This document shows, one piece after another, positions 52,701 to 60,499 of a stretch of 64,000 nt of DNA. Origin of the DNA: Mycolicibacterium peregrinum. Lineage in GTDB: Bacteria; Actinomycetota; Actinomycetes; Mycobacteriales; Mycobacteriaceae. Numbering within the stretch: position 1 is the stretch's first letter; the number at the start of each line of letters is the position of its first letter. The stretch lies in NCBI RefSeq assembly GCF_001665785.1, contig NZ_LZSO01000033.1, positions 1 through 64,000 on the forward strand, written 5' to 3'. The position numbers and the translations under genes were made by a program. The notes beneath the pieces were generated by a model. It saw only the letters and a list, made by a program, of their open reading frames with translations. It was not told where the DNA came from and did no database searches.

Positions 52701-53449
52701 GAATCGTCGTTACCCCCCGCGCCGACTGTCGCCGGAGTGGCGCCGCCGGCCGCGAGCACGGTGGTGACGAGCGCATCGGCGGTGCCGAGCAGCTCGAGGA
52801 GTTCGGGTTCGGCGGTGCGCAGGGAGGCACAGAACACCGGCAACGCGCGCCCGCCGGCCTGCTCGACGGCGTCACACAATGCCTCGACATAGCCGGTGTT
52901 CCCGGCGAGTTGCTGCGCGCGGTAATAGAGGACTGCCACGGTCGGCCCGTCGGCGACTGCGGTGGCGGCGCGCTCGAGGACGCCCCAGCTCGGGGTGCTC
53001 ACCGGCGCCGCGAAACCGAACCCGGTCATCAGCAGGGTGTCGGACAGGAAGGAGTGCAGGTTCCCCAGATTTTCCAGACCGCCCTGGGCCAGGTAGATGT
53101 GGGTTTGCAGGGCGGCGCCCTGCGGAGCGGTCGAATGCCCCATCAGCTCTGCGTCGGGCGACTGCTCGCCGCTCACCACGATGGTCGGCAGGCCGCTCGA
53201 CACCACGGTGTCGATCCCGTCCTGCCAGGCCCGGTACCCGCCGAGGATGCGGATCACCGCGATGTCGGCACCCTCGAGGAGCTCCTCGAGCTCACCGGTG
53301 ACCAGCCGCGACGGATTCGCCCAGCGGTACCGCGCCCCACTGGCGCGGGCAGTGATCAGATCGGTATCCGAGGTCGACAGCAGCAGGACGGTGGGCGTAG
53401 TGGCATCGTTTGCGGCGGTCGAAGCGGCGGCGTCAGAAGGGTGGGACAC
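49796..53449 (-). CDS. cobN: CobN, cobaltochelatase large subunit
   Basis: CobN is the ATP-dependent chelatase that inserts Co2+ into hydrogenobyrinic acid a,c-diamide with CobS and CobT (encoded elsewhere). This protein of about 1217 residues is complete. The C-terminal part contains typical blocks such as WGTSAMRTAGDDIAEVLALLGVRPVWD, RIDVTVRISGFFRDAFPHV and HVVTMLDDAV, and the N-terminal part has VVHLGKHGNLEWLPGKTLGMS, with likely metal- or substrate-binding histidines. GTG 53449 is chosen because an alternative GTG at 53467 falls inside a 14-bp hairpin arm. The hairpin (53459-53499) and a 35-residue ORF lie just upstream. It matches Rv2062c. Confidence 0.95.
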   Translation of the reverse strand: MSHPSDAAASTAANDATTPTVLLLSTSDTDLITARASGARYRWANPSRLVTGELEELLEGADIAVIRILGGYRAWQDGIDTVVSSGLPTIVVSGEQSPDAELMGHSTAPQGAALQTHIYLAQGGLENLGNLHSFLSDTLLMTGFGFAAPVSTPSWGVLERAATAVADGPTVAVLYYRAQQLAGNTGYVEALCDAVEQAGGRALPVFCASLRTAEPELLELLGTADALVTTVLAAGGATPATVGAGGNDDSWNVAHLTALDIPILQGLCLTSSRDQWSANDDGMSPLDVATQVAVPEFDGRIITVPFSFKEIDSEGLISYVADPERCARVAGLAVRHARLRAIPAAEKRVAVMFSAYPTKHARIGNAVGLDTPASAVALLRTMRDAGYDIGEATAPGDLATIVDSGDGDALIHSLIERGGQDADWLTDEALAANPIRVPAKDYRAWFATLPAELADAVVEHWGPPPGELFVDRSRDPDGEIVIAAIQAGNVVLIVQPPRGFGENPVAIYHDPDLPPSHHYLAAYRWLDKSFPGSFGADAVVHLGKHGNLEWLPGKTLGMSAACGTDAALGDLPLIYPFLVNDPGEGTQAKRRAHATLIDHLIPPMARAETYGDIAKLEQLLDEHSTVSALDPGKLPAIRQQIWTLMRAAKMDHDLGLEDRPDEDVFDDMLLHVDGWLCEIKDVQIRDGLHVLGQKPSGEGELDLVLAILRARQLFGGEQTVPGLRQALGLAEDGSDDRAAVDAAEAGARELVAALQESGWDASAVEKITDNPEVARILRFAATEVVPRLAGTACEIDQVLRALAGGFIASGPSGSPLRGLVNVLPTGRNFYSVDPKAVPSRLAWETGVAMADSLLERYRTDYGRWPQSVGLSVWGTSAMRTAGDDIAEVLALLGVRPVWDDASRRVVDLEPIDLAELGRPRIDVTVRISGFFRDAFPHVVTMLDDAVALVAGLDESAEDNYVRAHSQADLTEHGDQRRATTRIFGSKPGTYGAGLLQLIDSRNWRDDADLAEVYTAWGGFAYGRGLDGAPAADDMNRAYRRIAVAAKNTDTREHDIADSDDYFQYHGGMVATVRALTGQAPAAYIGDNTRPDAVRTRTLSEETNRVFRARVVNPRWITAMRRHGYKGAFEMAATVDYLFGYDATAHVMADWMYERLSAEYVLDDENRKFMSESNPWALHGMAERLLEAAGRGMWAEPEQATLDGLRQVLLETEGELEG

Positions 53450-53458
53450 CCCACATTC

Positions 53459-53499
53459 GTACCGCACCGGCTACCTGATCGGGGCAGCCGGTGCGGTAC
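53459..53499 (-). promoter_or_regulatory. 14-bp perfect hairpin just upstream of cobN
   Basis: GTACCGCACCGGCT (53459-53472) and AGCCGGTGCGGTAC (53486-53499) are exact complements with a 13-nt loop. The hairpin lies between the small ORF stop and cobN, ending 9 nt before GTG 53449. With no U-tract it is not an ordinary terminator. It may sequester the cobN start region, attenuate transcription or be a protein site; which one is unresolved. Confidence 0.75.
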
Positions 53500-53512
53500 G
53501 GATCAGCAACGT

Positions 53513-53620
53513 TCAGGGTTGGGTTTCGCCGAACCGGTCGTGCCACGACTGCCGGTACGGCCGGCCCGGCGTCGCAACGAGCACCAGCACGAGCACGGCG
53601 AATGCACCGAAGGCAAGCAT
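53513..53620 (-). CDS. Putative 35-residue membrane peptide upstream of cobN
   Basis: The 36-codon frame is preceded by a strong AAAGGAG ribosome site about 6 nt before ATG 53620. The peptide starts MLAFGAFAVLVLVLVAT, a single hydrophobic helix, followed by a basic, Pro/Arg-rich tail. Its stop is 63 nt before the cobN start, with a perfect hairpin in between. Short leader-like ORFs followed by a hairpin recall attenuation, but no cobalamin-riboswitch core was seen, so the mechanism is open. It could also be a small membrane partner of a cobalt system. I do not recognise a family. Confidence 0.55.
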   Translation of the reverse strand: MLAFGAFAVLVLVLVATPGRPYRQSWHDRFGETQP

Positions 53621-53803
53621 GGATCACTCCTTTCGTCAGAGCCACTGTCAAGCTGTTCAACTTCCCGGTACCGGTGGTCCCGGAAATTCCTCTAAACGGT
53701 ACGTCCGGCGGCGTCGAAAATGGCCGATCTGTAAGCGACCGAACAGGTTTCCGCACCTATGACGGATGTCACAACACCGGCCGAAAGTAGGATGGGCTGC
53801 GAG

Positions 53804-54949
53804 ATGACCAGGACCCGCGACAACGACGCCTGCCCCGGCGCACTGACGGTGCACCAGGCCGCCGACGGCGCCCTGGTGCGGATTCGGCTCCCCGGCGGGA
53901 TGATCACCCCCGCCCAACTGACCGCGCTGGCCGAGGTCGCCGAGCAGTTCGGCTCGCCCGCAATGGAACTCACCTCTCGCGGCAACATCCAGATCCGGGC
54001 ATTGACCGACACCGACGGAGCCGCCACCGCGCTGGCCGACGCCGGACTGCTGCCGTCGCCGACACACGAGCGAGCCCGCAACATCGTCGCCTCACCTCTG
54101 TCCGGCCGTTCGGGCGGCACCATCGACGTCCGCCCGCTGGTCACCGAACTCGACGACGCCATCCAGGCCGACCCGGCTCTGGCCGGACTGCCGGGCAGGT
54201 TCTGGTTCAGCCTCGACGACGGTCGCGGCGACGTGTCCGGGATCGACGCCGACACCGGGGTGCACGCCCGCGATGACGGCACCTGCGCGCTGCTGCTGGC
54301 CGGGCGCGATACCGGGGTGCGCCTGGACACCGGTGCCGCGGTCACCACCTTGATCACGGTGGCCAGACGGTTCCTCGACATCCGCGGAAAGGCCTGGCGA
54401 ATAACCGAACTCGACGACCACTCGGCGCTGTTGGACGGCCTCACCGTCACCGCCCCGGCGGGCGCCACCTGGCCGCCGACAGTCCAACCACCCGTCGGCT
54501 GGATACCGCAGAACGACGGCCGCATCACCCTGGGCGCCGGAGTGCCCCTGGGTGTGTTGCAGGCCCGGACCGCCCACTTCCTCGCCGCGATCGAGTCGCC
54601 ACTCGTGATCACCCCGTGGCGCTCGGTGCTGGTGTGCGACGTCGGCGAAGGCGAAGCGGACATGTCACTTCGCGTGCTCGCGCCACTGGGACTCGTGTTC
54701 GACGAGAACTCGCCATGGCTGCGGGTCAGCGCCTGTACCGGCAGCCCCGGATGCGCCAAGTCGATCGCCGATGTGCGCGCCGACGCGGCCGACGTTGCGA
54801 GCAACCCCGCCCCATCCGACGGCGCCGGTCCCCGGCGCGAAGCCCACCGGCACTTCGTGGGCTGCGAGCGGGCCTGCGGCAGCCCACCCACCGCCGAGGT
54901 GCTGGTCGCCACCGAGGACGGATACCGGCTGCGTATCGCGCCCCCGTAG
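53804..54949 (+). CDS. cobG: CobG, precorrin-3B synthase
   Basis: CobG is an Fe-S monooxygenase that converts precorrin-3A to precorrin-3B, the oxygen-dependent step of aerobic cobalamin synthesis. This 381-residue protein has sulfite/nitrite-reductase-like half domains and the cluster cysteines in RVSACTGSPGCAKSI and GCERACGSPP (four Cys near the C terminus). An oxygen-requiring cobG means the aerobic pathway is used. ATG 53804 is 10 nt after a TAGGAT hexamer; ATG 53759 in the same frame would add 15 residues and cannot be excluded. cobH follows after 3 nt. It matches Rv2064. Confidence 0.92.
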   Translation: MTRTRDNDACPGALTVHQAADGALVRIRLPGGMITPAQLTALAEVAEQFGSPAMELTSRGNIQIRALTDTDGAATALADAGLLPSPTHERARNIVASPLSGRSGGTIDVRPLVTELDDAIQADPALAGLPGRFWFSLDDGRGDVSGIDADTGVHARDDGTCALLLAGRDTGVRLDTGAAVTTLITVARRFLDIRGKAWRITELDDHSALLDGLTVTAPAGATWPPTVQPPVGWIPQNDGRITLGAGVPLGVLQARTAHFLAAIESPLVITPWRSVLVCDVGEGEADMSLRVLAPLGLVFDENSPWLRVSACTGSPGCAKSIADVRADAADVASNPAPSDGAGPRREAHRHFVGCERACGSPPTAEVLVATEDGYRLRIAPP

Positions 54950-54952
54950 GGT

Positions 54953-55585
54953 ATGCGGGTGCTCGACTACATCCGTGACGCCGCCGAGATCTACCGGCAG
55001 TCATTCGCGACGATCCGTGCCGAGGCGAACCTGTCGCGCTTCCCCGACGACGTGTCGCGGGTGGTCGTCCGACTGATCCACACCTGCGGCCAGGTCGACG
55101 TCGCCGACCACGTCTCCTTCTCCGACGATGTCGTGACCAGGGCACATGCCGCCCTCGCCGCGGGCGCCCCAGTGCTGTGCGACTCGTCGATGGTCGCGGC
55201 CGGGATCACCCGCTCGCGGCTGCCCGCCGACAACGAGGTCGTCTCACTGGTGGCCGATCCGCGCGCCCCGGAGCTGGCCGCGAAGTTGGGATTCACCCGG
55301 TCGGCGGCCGCCGTCGACCTGTGGGCCGACCGCCTCGGCGGGGCGGTCGTGGCGATCGGCAACGCGCCGACAGCACTGTTCCGGCTGCTGGAACTGCTCG
55401 ACGAGGGTGCGCCTGTGCCCGCCGCGGTGCTGGGCGGGCCTGTCGGATTCGTCGGGTCGGCACAGTCCAAGCAGGAACTGATCGAGCGCCCACGTGGCAT
55501 GTCCTATCTGGTGGTGACCGGCCGGCGCGGTGGCAGCGCCATGGCCGCGGCCGCCGTCAATTCGATTGCGAGTGAGCGCGAGTGA
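54953..55585 (+). CDS. cobH: CobH, precorrin-8X methylmutase
   Basis: CobH moves the C-11 methyl group to C-12, giving hydrogenobyrinic acid. This 210-residue protein has the catalytic His43 in VRLIHTCGQVD, preceded by an arginine-rich segment, and the substrate-loop blocks CDSSMVAAGITRSRL, GNAPTALFRLLEL and PVGFVGSAQSKQEL. It is homodimeric in known structures. The ATG lies 3 nt after the cobG stop, and the end overlaps cobIJ by 4 nt (GTGA), so cobG, cobH and cobIJ form one operon. It matches Rv2065. Confidence 0.96.
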   Translation: MRVLDYIRDAAEIYRQSFATIRAEANLSRFPDDVSRVVVRLIHTCGQVDVADHVSFSDDVVTRAHAALAAGAPVLCDSSMVAAGITRSRLPADNEVVSLVADPRAPELAAKLGFTRSAAAVDLWADRLGGAVVAIGNAPTALFRLLELLDEGAPVPAAVLGGPVGFVGSAQSKQELIERPRGMSYLVVTGRRGGSAMAAAAVNSIASERE

Positions 55586-57117
55586 GCACAACGGCGACAG
55601 AACGTGAAACCCGGGGCACCTTGTACGGCGTCGGGCTGGGCCCGGGGGATCCCGAACTTGTGACGGTCAAGGCGGCTCGCCTGATCGGCGCGGCGGACGT
55701 GGTGGCCTACCACAGCGCCAAGCACGGTCACAGCATCGCCAGGGGCATCGCCGAGCCCTACCTGCGCGAAGGTCAGCTCGAGGAACACCTGGTCTACCCC
55801 GTCACCACGGAGACCACCGAGCATCCCGGCGGGTACGTCGGCGCGATGGAAGATTTCTATGCCGCCGCGGCCGAGCGCATCGCCGCCCACCTGGAGGCCG
55901 GCCGCGACGTGGCCCTGCTGGCCGAGGGCGATCCGCTGTTCTACAGCTCCTACATGCACATGCACACCCGGCTGACCGAGCGATTCCACGCCGTCATCGT
56001 TCCCGGCGTCACCTCGGTGAGCGCGGCCTCGGCCGCCACGGGCACTCCGCTGGTGCAGGGCGACGACGTGCTGACCATCCTGCCCGGCACGCTGCCCACC
56101 GCAGAGCTGGAACGCCGCCTGGCCGACACCGACGCCGCCGTCGTGCTCAAGCTGGGCCGTTCGTACACCCGGGTGCGTGAAGCCCTGGAATCGACCGGAC
56201 GACTCGACGAGGCGTACTACGTCGAGCGGGCCAGCACCGATCGGCAGCGGGTGTCGCCGGCGGGCGAGGTGGGCGGCGCAGGCAGCACGGATGTCAAGGT
56301 GCCGTACTTCTCCCTGGCCATGGTCCCCGGCCGGTCACGTTCCACCACACCTCAGGGCAGTGTCGTGGTCGTCGGCCTCGGACCGGGCGACTCGGACTGG
56401 ATGACCCCGCAGAGCCGGCGCGAGCTGTCCGCCGCCACCGACCTGATCGGCTACGGCCCGTATCTCGATCGCGTCGGAGCCCGCGCCGGTCAGCACCATC
56501 ACCCCAGCGACAACACCGACGAGCCGGCCCGCGCGCAGCTCGCCTGCAAGCTGGCCCAGGAGGGCCGGACGGTTGCGGTCGTGTCCTCCGGCGATCCGGG
56601 CGTGTTCGCCATGGCCACCGCAGTGCTCGAGGAAGCCAAACAGTGGCCCGGTGTCGAGGTTCGGGTGATCCCCGCGATGACAGCCGCGCAGGCGGTCGCC
56701 AGCCGGGTCGGCGCCCCCCTCGGCCACGACTACGCGGTGATCTCGCTGTCCGACCGGCTCAAGCCGTGGGACGTGATCGCCGAGCGTCTCACCGCCGCGG
56801 CCAAGGCCGATCTCGCGCTGGCGATCTACAACCCCGCCTCCAAGACGCGGACCTGGCAGGTGGGCGCCATGCGCGATTTGCTCCTGGAGTACCGCGATCC
56901 GAGTACCCCGGTGGTCGTCGCACGGGCCGTCTCCGGCGCCGAGGCGGGCCCGGGCGAACGGGTGTCCGTCGTGCGACTCGCCGATCTGGATCCGGCCCAG
57001 GTGGACATGCGCACCATGTTGATCATCGGCTCGTCGCAGACGCAGTGGTACACCGGCTCGGCGGCCGGTGACACCACCGAGGACCGGGTGTTCACCCCGC
57101 GCCAGTACCCCGGCTGA
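55582..57117 (+). CDS. cobIJ: CobIJ, fused precorrin-2 C20- and precorrin-3B C17-methyltransferase
   Basis: This 511-residue fusion has two S-adenosylmethionine-dependent precorrin methyltransferase domains. The first, residues ~12-245, is CobI (C-20 methylation; LYGVGLGPGDPELVTVKAARLI, ALLAEGDPLFYSSYMHMHTR). The second, residues ~255-511, is CobJ (C-17 methylation and ring contraction; VVVGLGPGDSDWMTPQSRREL, VAVVSSGDPGVFAMA, TMLIIGSSQT). The G-x-G-x-G-D/P motif of SAM-binding is present in both. The order CobI-CobJ with CobG and CobH indicates the aerobic route. GTG 55582 overlaps cobH by 4 nt. It matches Rv2066, which is also fused. Confidence 0.96.
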   Translation: MSTTATERETRGTLYGVGLGPGDPELVTVKAARLIGAADVVAYHSAKHGHSIARGIAEPYLREGQLEEHLVYPVTTETTEHPGGYVGAMEDFYAAAAERIAAHLEAGRDVALLAEGDPLFYSSYMHMHTRLTERFHAVIVPGVTSVSAASAATGTPLVQGDDVLTILPGTLPTAELERRLADTDAAVVLKLGRSYTRVREALESTGRLDEAYYVERASTDRQRVSPAGEVGGAGSTDVKVPYFSLAMVPGRSRSTTPQGSVVVVGLGPGDSDWMTPQSRRELSAATDLIGYGPYLDRVGARAGQHHHPSDNTDEPARAQLACKLAQEGRTVAVVSSGDPGVFAMATAVLEEAKQWPGVEVRVIPAMTAAQAVASRVGAPLGHDYAVISLSDRLKPWDVIAERLTAAAKADLALAIYNPASKTRTWQVGAMRDLLLEYRDPSTPVVVARAVSGAEAGPGERVSVVRLADLDPAQVDMRTMLIIGSSQTQWYTGSAAGDTTEDRVFTPRQYPG

Positions 57118-57146
57118 CCCCATCGACTGACGCGCGTCGAGATTCA

Positions 57147-57175
57147 TTGACAGCTGTCAGTAGGACCGATAGTGT
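57147..57175 (+). promoter_or_regulatory. TetR promoter with operator TGACAGCTGTCA
   Basis: TTGACA (57147-57152) and TAGTGT (57170-57175) are separated by 17 bp, a good sigma-A promoter. A perfect 12-bp palindrome TGACAGCTGTCA (57148-57159) overlaps the -35 hexamer, so a repressor bound there would block polymerase. It differs by one base from the dyad at 38942-38953. Confidence 0.8.
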
Positions 57176-57214
57176 CCGGCGTCACACCCGTTCGAAATGG
57201 GAGGGCCGGCCACC

Positions 57215-57853
57215 ATGCCGACGGCACCACAGGGCGCACCCGCGCGGTCACTCCTCGACCGTCGGCAACCGCAACGCAGCGATCAGCGCCGCACCGCGAT
57301 CCTGGAGGCGCTCAACGAGCACCTCCAGAAGACCGGCTTCGACGCGCTGAACATCGCCGAGGTGGCACGGCAAGCCGGGGTGGGCCGATCAGCGTTCTAT
57401 TTCTATTTCGAGAACAAGGCAGCCGCCGTCGCAGCCCTGGTCGAGCCCATGTACGACGCATTGTTCGCTGCCAACAACATCCTGGCCGACGCCACCCGGC
57501 CACCCCGAGACCGTGTCCACGACACCATCGAAGCCGTATTGCGAACAGCCGAGGATCATCGCTACCTGGTGCAAGCGATGTTGGAGGCGCGGGGATCCAG
57601 CGGAGCGGTTCGCGATCTGTGGGACCAGGCGCGCGAGTCCTTCGTCCCCACCGTCTCCGCGGTGATCGCCGCCGAGCGCACCGCGGGCCGTGCGCCCGAC
57701 GGCGCCGATCCGGTGGTACTCGCAAGCCTGCTCATCGAGTTCAACGACCGACTGGTCGAACGATTCGTCCTGGGTGGACCGCTGTCCCGACAACAACTAT
57801 CGGAAGGTGCTGAGGCTATGTGGATGGGCTCGATCTACGGGACAGTTCGATGA
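57215..57853 (+). CDS. TetR-family regulator upstream of the kinase-like gene
   Basis: This 212-residue TetR regulator has the helix-turn-helix FDALNIAEVARQAGVGRSAFYFYFENKAAAVAAL after a basic N-terminal tail of about 25 residues, and a helical ligand-binding domain. It overlaps the following kinase-like gene by 4 nt (ATGA), so they form one unit. The palindrome at 57148-57159 overlaps its -35 and implies autorepression. The same half-sites occur at the kinase/DUF7064 gene 18 kb away, a second probable target. ATG 57215 is preferred to ATG 57197, since GGGAGGG lies about 9 nt upstream. The ligand is unknown. Confidence 0.87.
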   Translation: MPTAPQGAPARSLLDRRQPQRSDQRRTAILEALNEHLQKTGFDALNIAEVARQAGVGRSAFYFYFENKAAAVAALVEPMYDALFAANNILADATRPPRDRVHDTIEAVLRTAEDHRYLVQAMLEARGSSGAVRDLWDQARESFVPTVSAVIAAERTAGRAPDGADPVVLASLLIEFNDRLVERFVLGGPLSRQQLSEGAEAMWMGSIYGTVR

Positions 57854-58923
57854 CCGCGGCGGATTCCATCCCCATGTCCATTCCGGGCAAACCTGCCGAG
57901 GTGACCGCCGGATGGTTGTCGAAGATCCTTGGCGTCGAGGTGGATTCGGTACAGACCGCACCGATCGGCACGGGCCAGACCGGTGCCACCTACCGGGTGT
58001 CGGTCACCTACCGCGGCGACGACGCCCTTCCGGGTACGTTCGCGATCAAGCTGCCGTCACAGGACGAGACAGTGCGCGACCGCGTCATCATCGGGTACCG
58101 GTCAGAGCACGCGTTCTACACCAATGTCGCCGACCACGTACAGATCCCGGTCCCACACTGCCACCATTGCGAGATCGCCGGAGAGGGAGCCGATTTCGTC
58201 CTACTCCTGGCCGATATGGCGCCGGCCGAACAGGGTGATCAGATCGCCGGCTGCACGCCGGCCGAGGCCACGCTTGCAGTCCTGGCACTCGCCGACCTGC
58301 ACGGACCGACGTGGGCCGACCCGCGGTGGGCCAACTTCCCCGGAATCGCGATGCCCAAGCCGGAACCCGACTCCGCCAAGGGATTCGGTGACGTCGCCAA
58401 GATGGCCGCCGACATCACGCTGGACAAGATCGGCGCACGCCTGAGCACCGAGGACCAGGACACCATGCGCGCGGCGATGTCGGTCGTCACCCCGTGGCTG
58501 TTGGTCGAACCCGACCGGTTCGCGATCCTGCACGGTGACTACCGCCTGGACAACATGCTGTTCGACCCCGACCGGACCCGGATCACCGTGGTGGACTGGC
58601 AGACTCTCGGCTCTGGCCTGCCTGCTCGCGACCTGTCGTACTTCACCGCGACCAGCCTGGATCCAACCGTGCGGGCTGCCGCCGAAGCCGACCTCGTCAC
58701 GGCCTACCACGACCGGTTGTTGTCGCACGGTGTCACCGGCTACGACCGCGAAACCTGTTGGCAGGATTACCGTTTGGGCATGCTGCAGGCGCCGCTGATC
58801 ACTGTGCTGGGCACCGCGTTCGCCAGCTCCACCGAGCGAGGCGACGACATGATGGTCGTGATGGCCCAGCGCGGCTGTCAGGCCATCCGCGAACTCGGCA
58901 CGCTCGATCTGATCAACGCCTGA
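57850..58923 (+). CDS. Stand-alone APH/ecdysteroid-kinase-like phosphotransferase
   Basis: This 357-residue small-molecule kinase-like protein of the aminoglycoside phosphotransferase/EcKL superfamily has an N-lobe lysine in GTFAIKLPS, catalytic loop ILHGDYRLDNMLF (HGDxxxxN) and metal motif TVVDWQTL. It is paralogous to the first domain of 36915-38909, sharing GTGQ near the N terminus, HGDYRLDNMLF, VVDWQT and TERGDDMMVV/TERGDHMFMT. It lacks the DUF7064-like domain. It is translationally coupled to the upstream tetR-like gene and probably induced with it. The substrate is unknown; mycobacteria carry many such proteins, often near lipid or steroid genes. Its end overlaps the convergent cyclase gene by 11 bp. 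Confidence 0.85.
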   Translation: MTAADSIPMSIPGKPAEVTAGWLSKILGVEVDSVQTAPIGTGQTGATYRVSVTYRGDDALPGTFAIKLPSQDETVRDRVIIGYRSEHAFYTNVADHVQIPVPHCHHCEIAGEGADFVLLLADMAPAEQGDQIAGCTPAEATLAVLALADLHGPTWADPRWANFPGIAMPKPEPDSAKGFGDVAKMAADITLDKIGARLSTEDQDTMRAAMSVVTPWLLVEPDRFAILHGDYRLDNMLFDPDRTRITVVDWQTLGSGLPARDLSYFTATSLDPTVRAAAEADLVTAYHDRLLSHGVTGYDRETCWQDYRLGMLQAPLITVLGTAFASSTERGDDMMVVMAQRGCQAIRELGTLDLINA

Positions 58924-60472
58924 CGGGCGGTCCCGTGACCCGGGTGCCAGGGGTGACGCGGGCGATCCCCCGCACGATCCGAGGCATCCGCCGCGCCATC
59001 ACCGCCATGGCCTGATCCGATCGACGCATCGTGGGCCCCGGACCAGGCGTCGGCACCGAGGACAGCTCCGCTTCGGGCGTTCCGGCCCGCGCACCGTGGC
59101 GATCGACCGCCAGGAGCCGCCAGGTGCCCGGCACCCCACGCAGCTCGACGTCGCCGCGGTCCTCGAAGCCGGTTCCCGAGCCCACGACCAGATCGCGGAC
59201 GGTGCTCGACACCAGGATCTCCCCCGCGCCGGCCAACCCGAGGATGCGCGCCGCGATGTGGACGGCGATTCCCCCGATATCGCCGTCCAGCAGCTCGCAT
59301 TCGCCGGTGTGGATGCCGGCGCGGATCTCGATGCCCATGGCCTCGGTCTGATCGCGCAGCGCCTCGGCGCAGCGGATCGCCTGTGTCGGACCGTCGAACG
59401 TGGCGAGGTGTCCGTCACCGGTGCTCTTCACCACGACGCCACCGAATCGGCCCGTCAGATCTGCGGTGATCTCCCCCATTCGATGCAGCACCGCCCGCCA
59501 CCGCTCGTCACCGGTGGCCGCGGCGTGTTGGGTGGAGGCCACCATGTCGGTGAACAGCACCGTGCGCAGCGCCCGGTGGGACTGCGACGGTGCGGCGTGG
59601 CTGCCGGTGAGGAATTCCTCGATCTCGCTGGTGATCTCGTCGGGATTGGCAATCCAGGGCGCATGATCGGTGCCGTCGACCTCGAACAGCCGCGCACCTG
59701 GGATGCGGGCGGCGATATACCGCCCGCCCTGGATCGGGACCAGATCGCCGGTGGCATGGATGACCAGAGTCGGCGCCGTGATCGTCGACAGGACCGACCG
59801 CACATCGATCCGGAACAGTGCCCCCAGCGTGGCCCGGGCCATTCCCGGGCTGGCACTCATCCGCTCGACCATCCCGAGCTGGCGCACCGAACCGGCGTCG
59901 GGGAGCAGGAGTTTGAGTGCCGCACCGGTGCCCCACAGCGAGGTGCTGGCGCGGCCGAATTCCTGAAAGGTGGCCAGCTGCCGGGTCGAGGGAGTGTATT
60001 CCTCGCCCATCTCGGTCAGGATCCGCGCGTGCAGCTCGGCCGGGTCACGGTCGAAGTCAGCCCACTGGGTGATACCGAAGTACGCGAAGGTGCCGGCGAG
60101 GATCAGGGCCTGGGTGCGTTCGGGCCGGGTCGCCGCGAACAGCATTGCCGCGGGCCCGCCCTCGCTCAACCCGAACAGCACGGCGCGGCCGAACCCTGCG
60201 GCATCCATCACGGCCTCGATCTCGGCCGCCCGTTCGTCGAGCGTGCGTACCTGCGGGACGGGGTCCGACAGCCCGACGCCGGCCTTGTCGTACAGCAGGA
60301 CGCGGCAGAACGTGGAGATCCGCTCCATGAAGGCCTCGAACTCGGGCATCGTCCAGAACAGCTCCAAATGGCTGACGAACGAACCGGCGTAGACAAGGTC
60401 GACGGGCCCGTCTCCGAATACCTGGTAGGCGAGACTCAGACCGCCGCACGGTGCATATGACGTCTCCGCCAC
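58913..60472 (-). CDS. Alpha/beta-hydrolase-adenylate cyclase fusion (Rv1900c/LipJ-like)
   Basis: This 519-residue protein joins an N-terminal alpha/beta hydrolase with a C-terminal class III nucleotide cyclase domain, the layout of Rv1900c (LipJ). The hydrolase has the nucleophile elbow GLSEGGP and HATGDLVPI, with a histidine in DGTDHAPW; a GxSxG serine is present. The cyclase (from about residue 300) has both metal aspartates (LFTDMVAST and STGDGHLATF) and a lysine in VVVKSTGDG that would recognise purine. The usual transition-state Asn is replaced by His in IAVHIAAR, with the Arg kept. Known Rv1900c relatives have similar changes and low activity. It has no membrane segment. It converges with the kinase-like gene. 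Confidence 0.87.
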   Translation of the reverse strand: MAETSYAPCGGLSLAYQVFGDGPVDLVYAGSFVSHLELFWTMPEFEAFMERISTFCRVLLYDKAGVGLSDPVPQVRTLDERAAEIEAVMDAAGFGRAVLFGLSEGGPAAMLFAATRPERTQALILAGTFAYFGITQWADFDRDPAELHARILTEMGEEYTPSTRQLATFQEFGRASTSLWGTGAALKLLLPDAGSVRQLGMVERMSASPGMARATLGALFRIDVRSVLSTITAPTLVIHATGDLVPIQGGRYIAARIPGARLFEVDGTDHAPWIANPDEITSEIEEFLTGSHAAPSQSHRALRTVLFTDMVASTQHAAATGDERWRAVLHRMGEITADLTGRFGGVVVKSTGDGHLATFDGPTQAIRCAEALRDQTEAMGIEIRAGIHTGECELLDGDIGGIAVHIAARILGLAGAGEILVSSTVRDLVVGSGTGFEDRGDVELRGVPGTWRLLAVDRHGARAGTPEAELSSVPTPGPGPTMRRSDQAMAVMARRMPRIVRGIARVTPGTRVTGPPVRR

Positions 60473-60499
60473 GTTCGGAGCCTACTGCGGTGGGGTGCC

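Noticed and set aside
49916..53695. Plus-strand open frame of 1259 codons opposite cobN
   Set aside because: It is the antisense shadow of cobN. Composition is rich in His, Gly, Arg and Gln without family motifs.
53621..53803. Cobalamin riboswitch before cobG or cobN
   Set aside because: The conserved B12-box pattern and the GCCACTG-type core were not found in either gap. A partial GCCACTG at 53641-53647 lacks any supporting structure.
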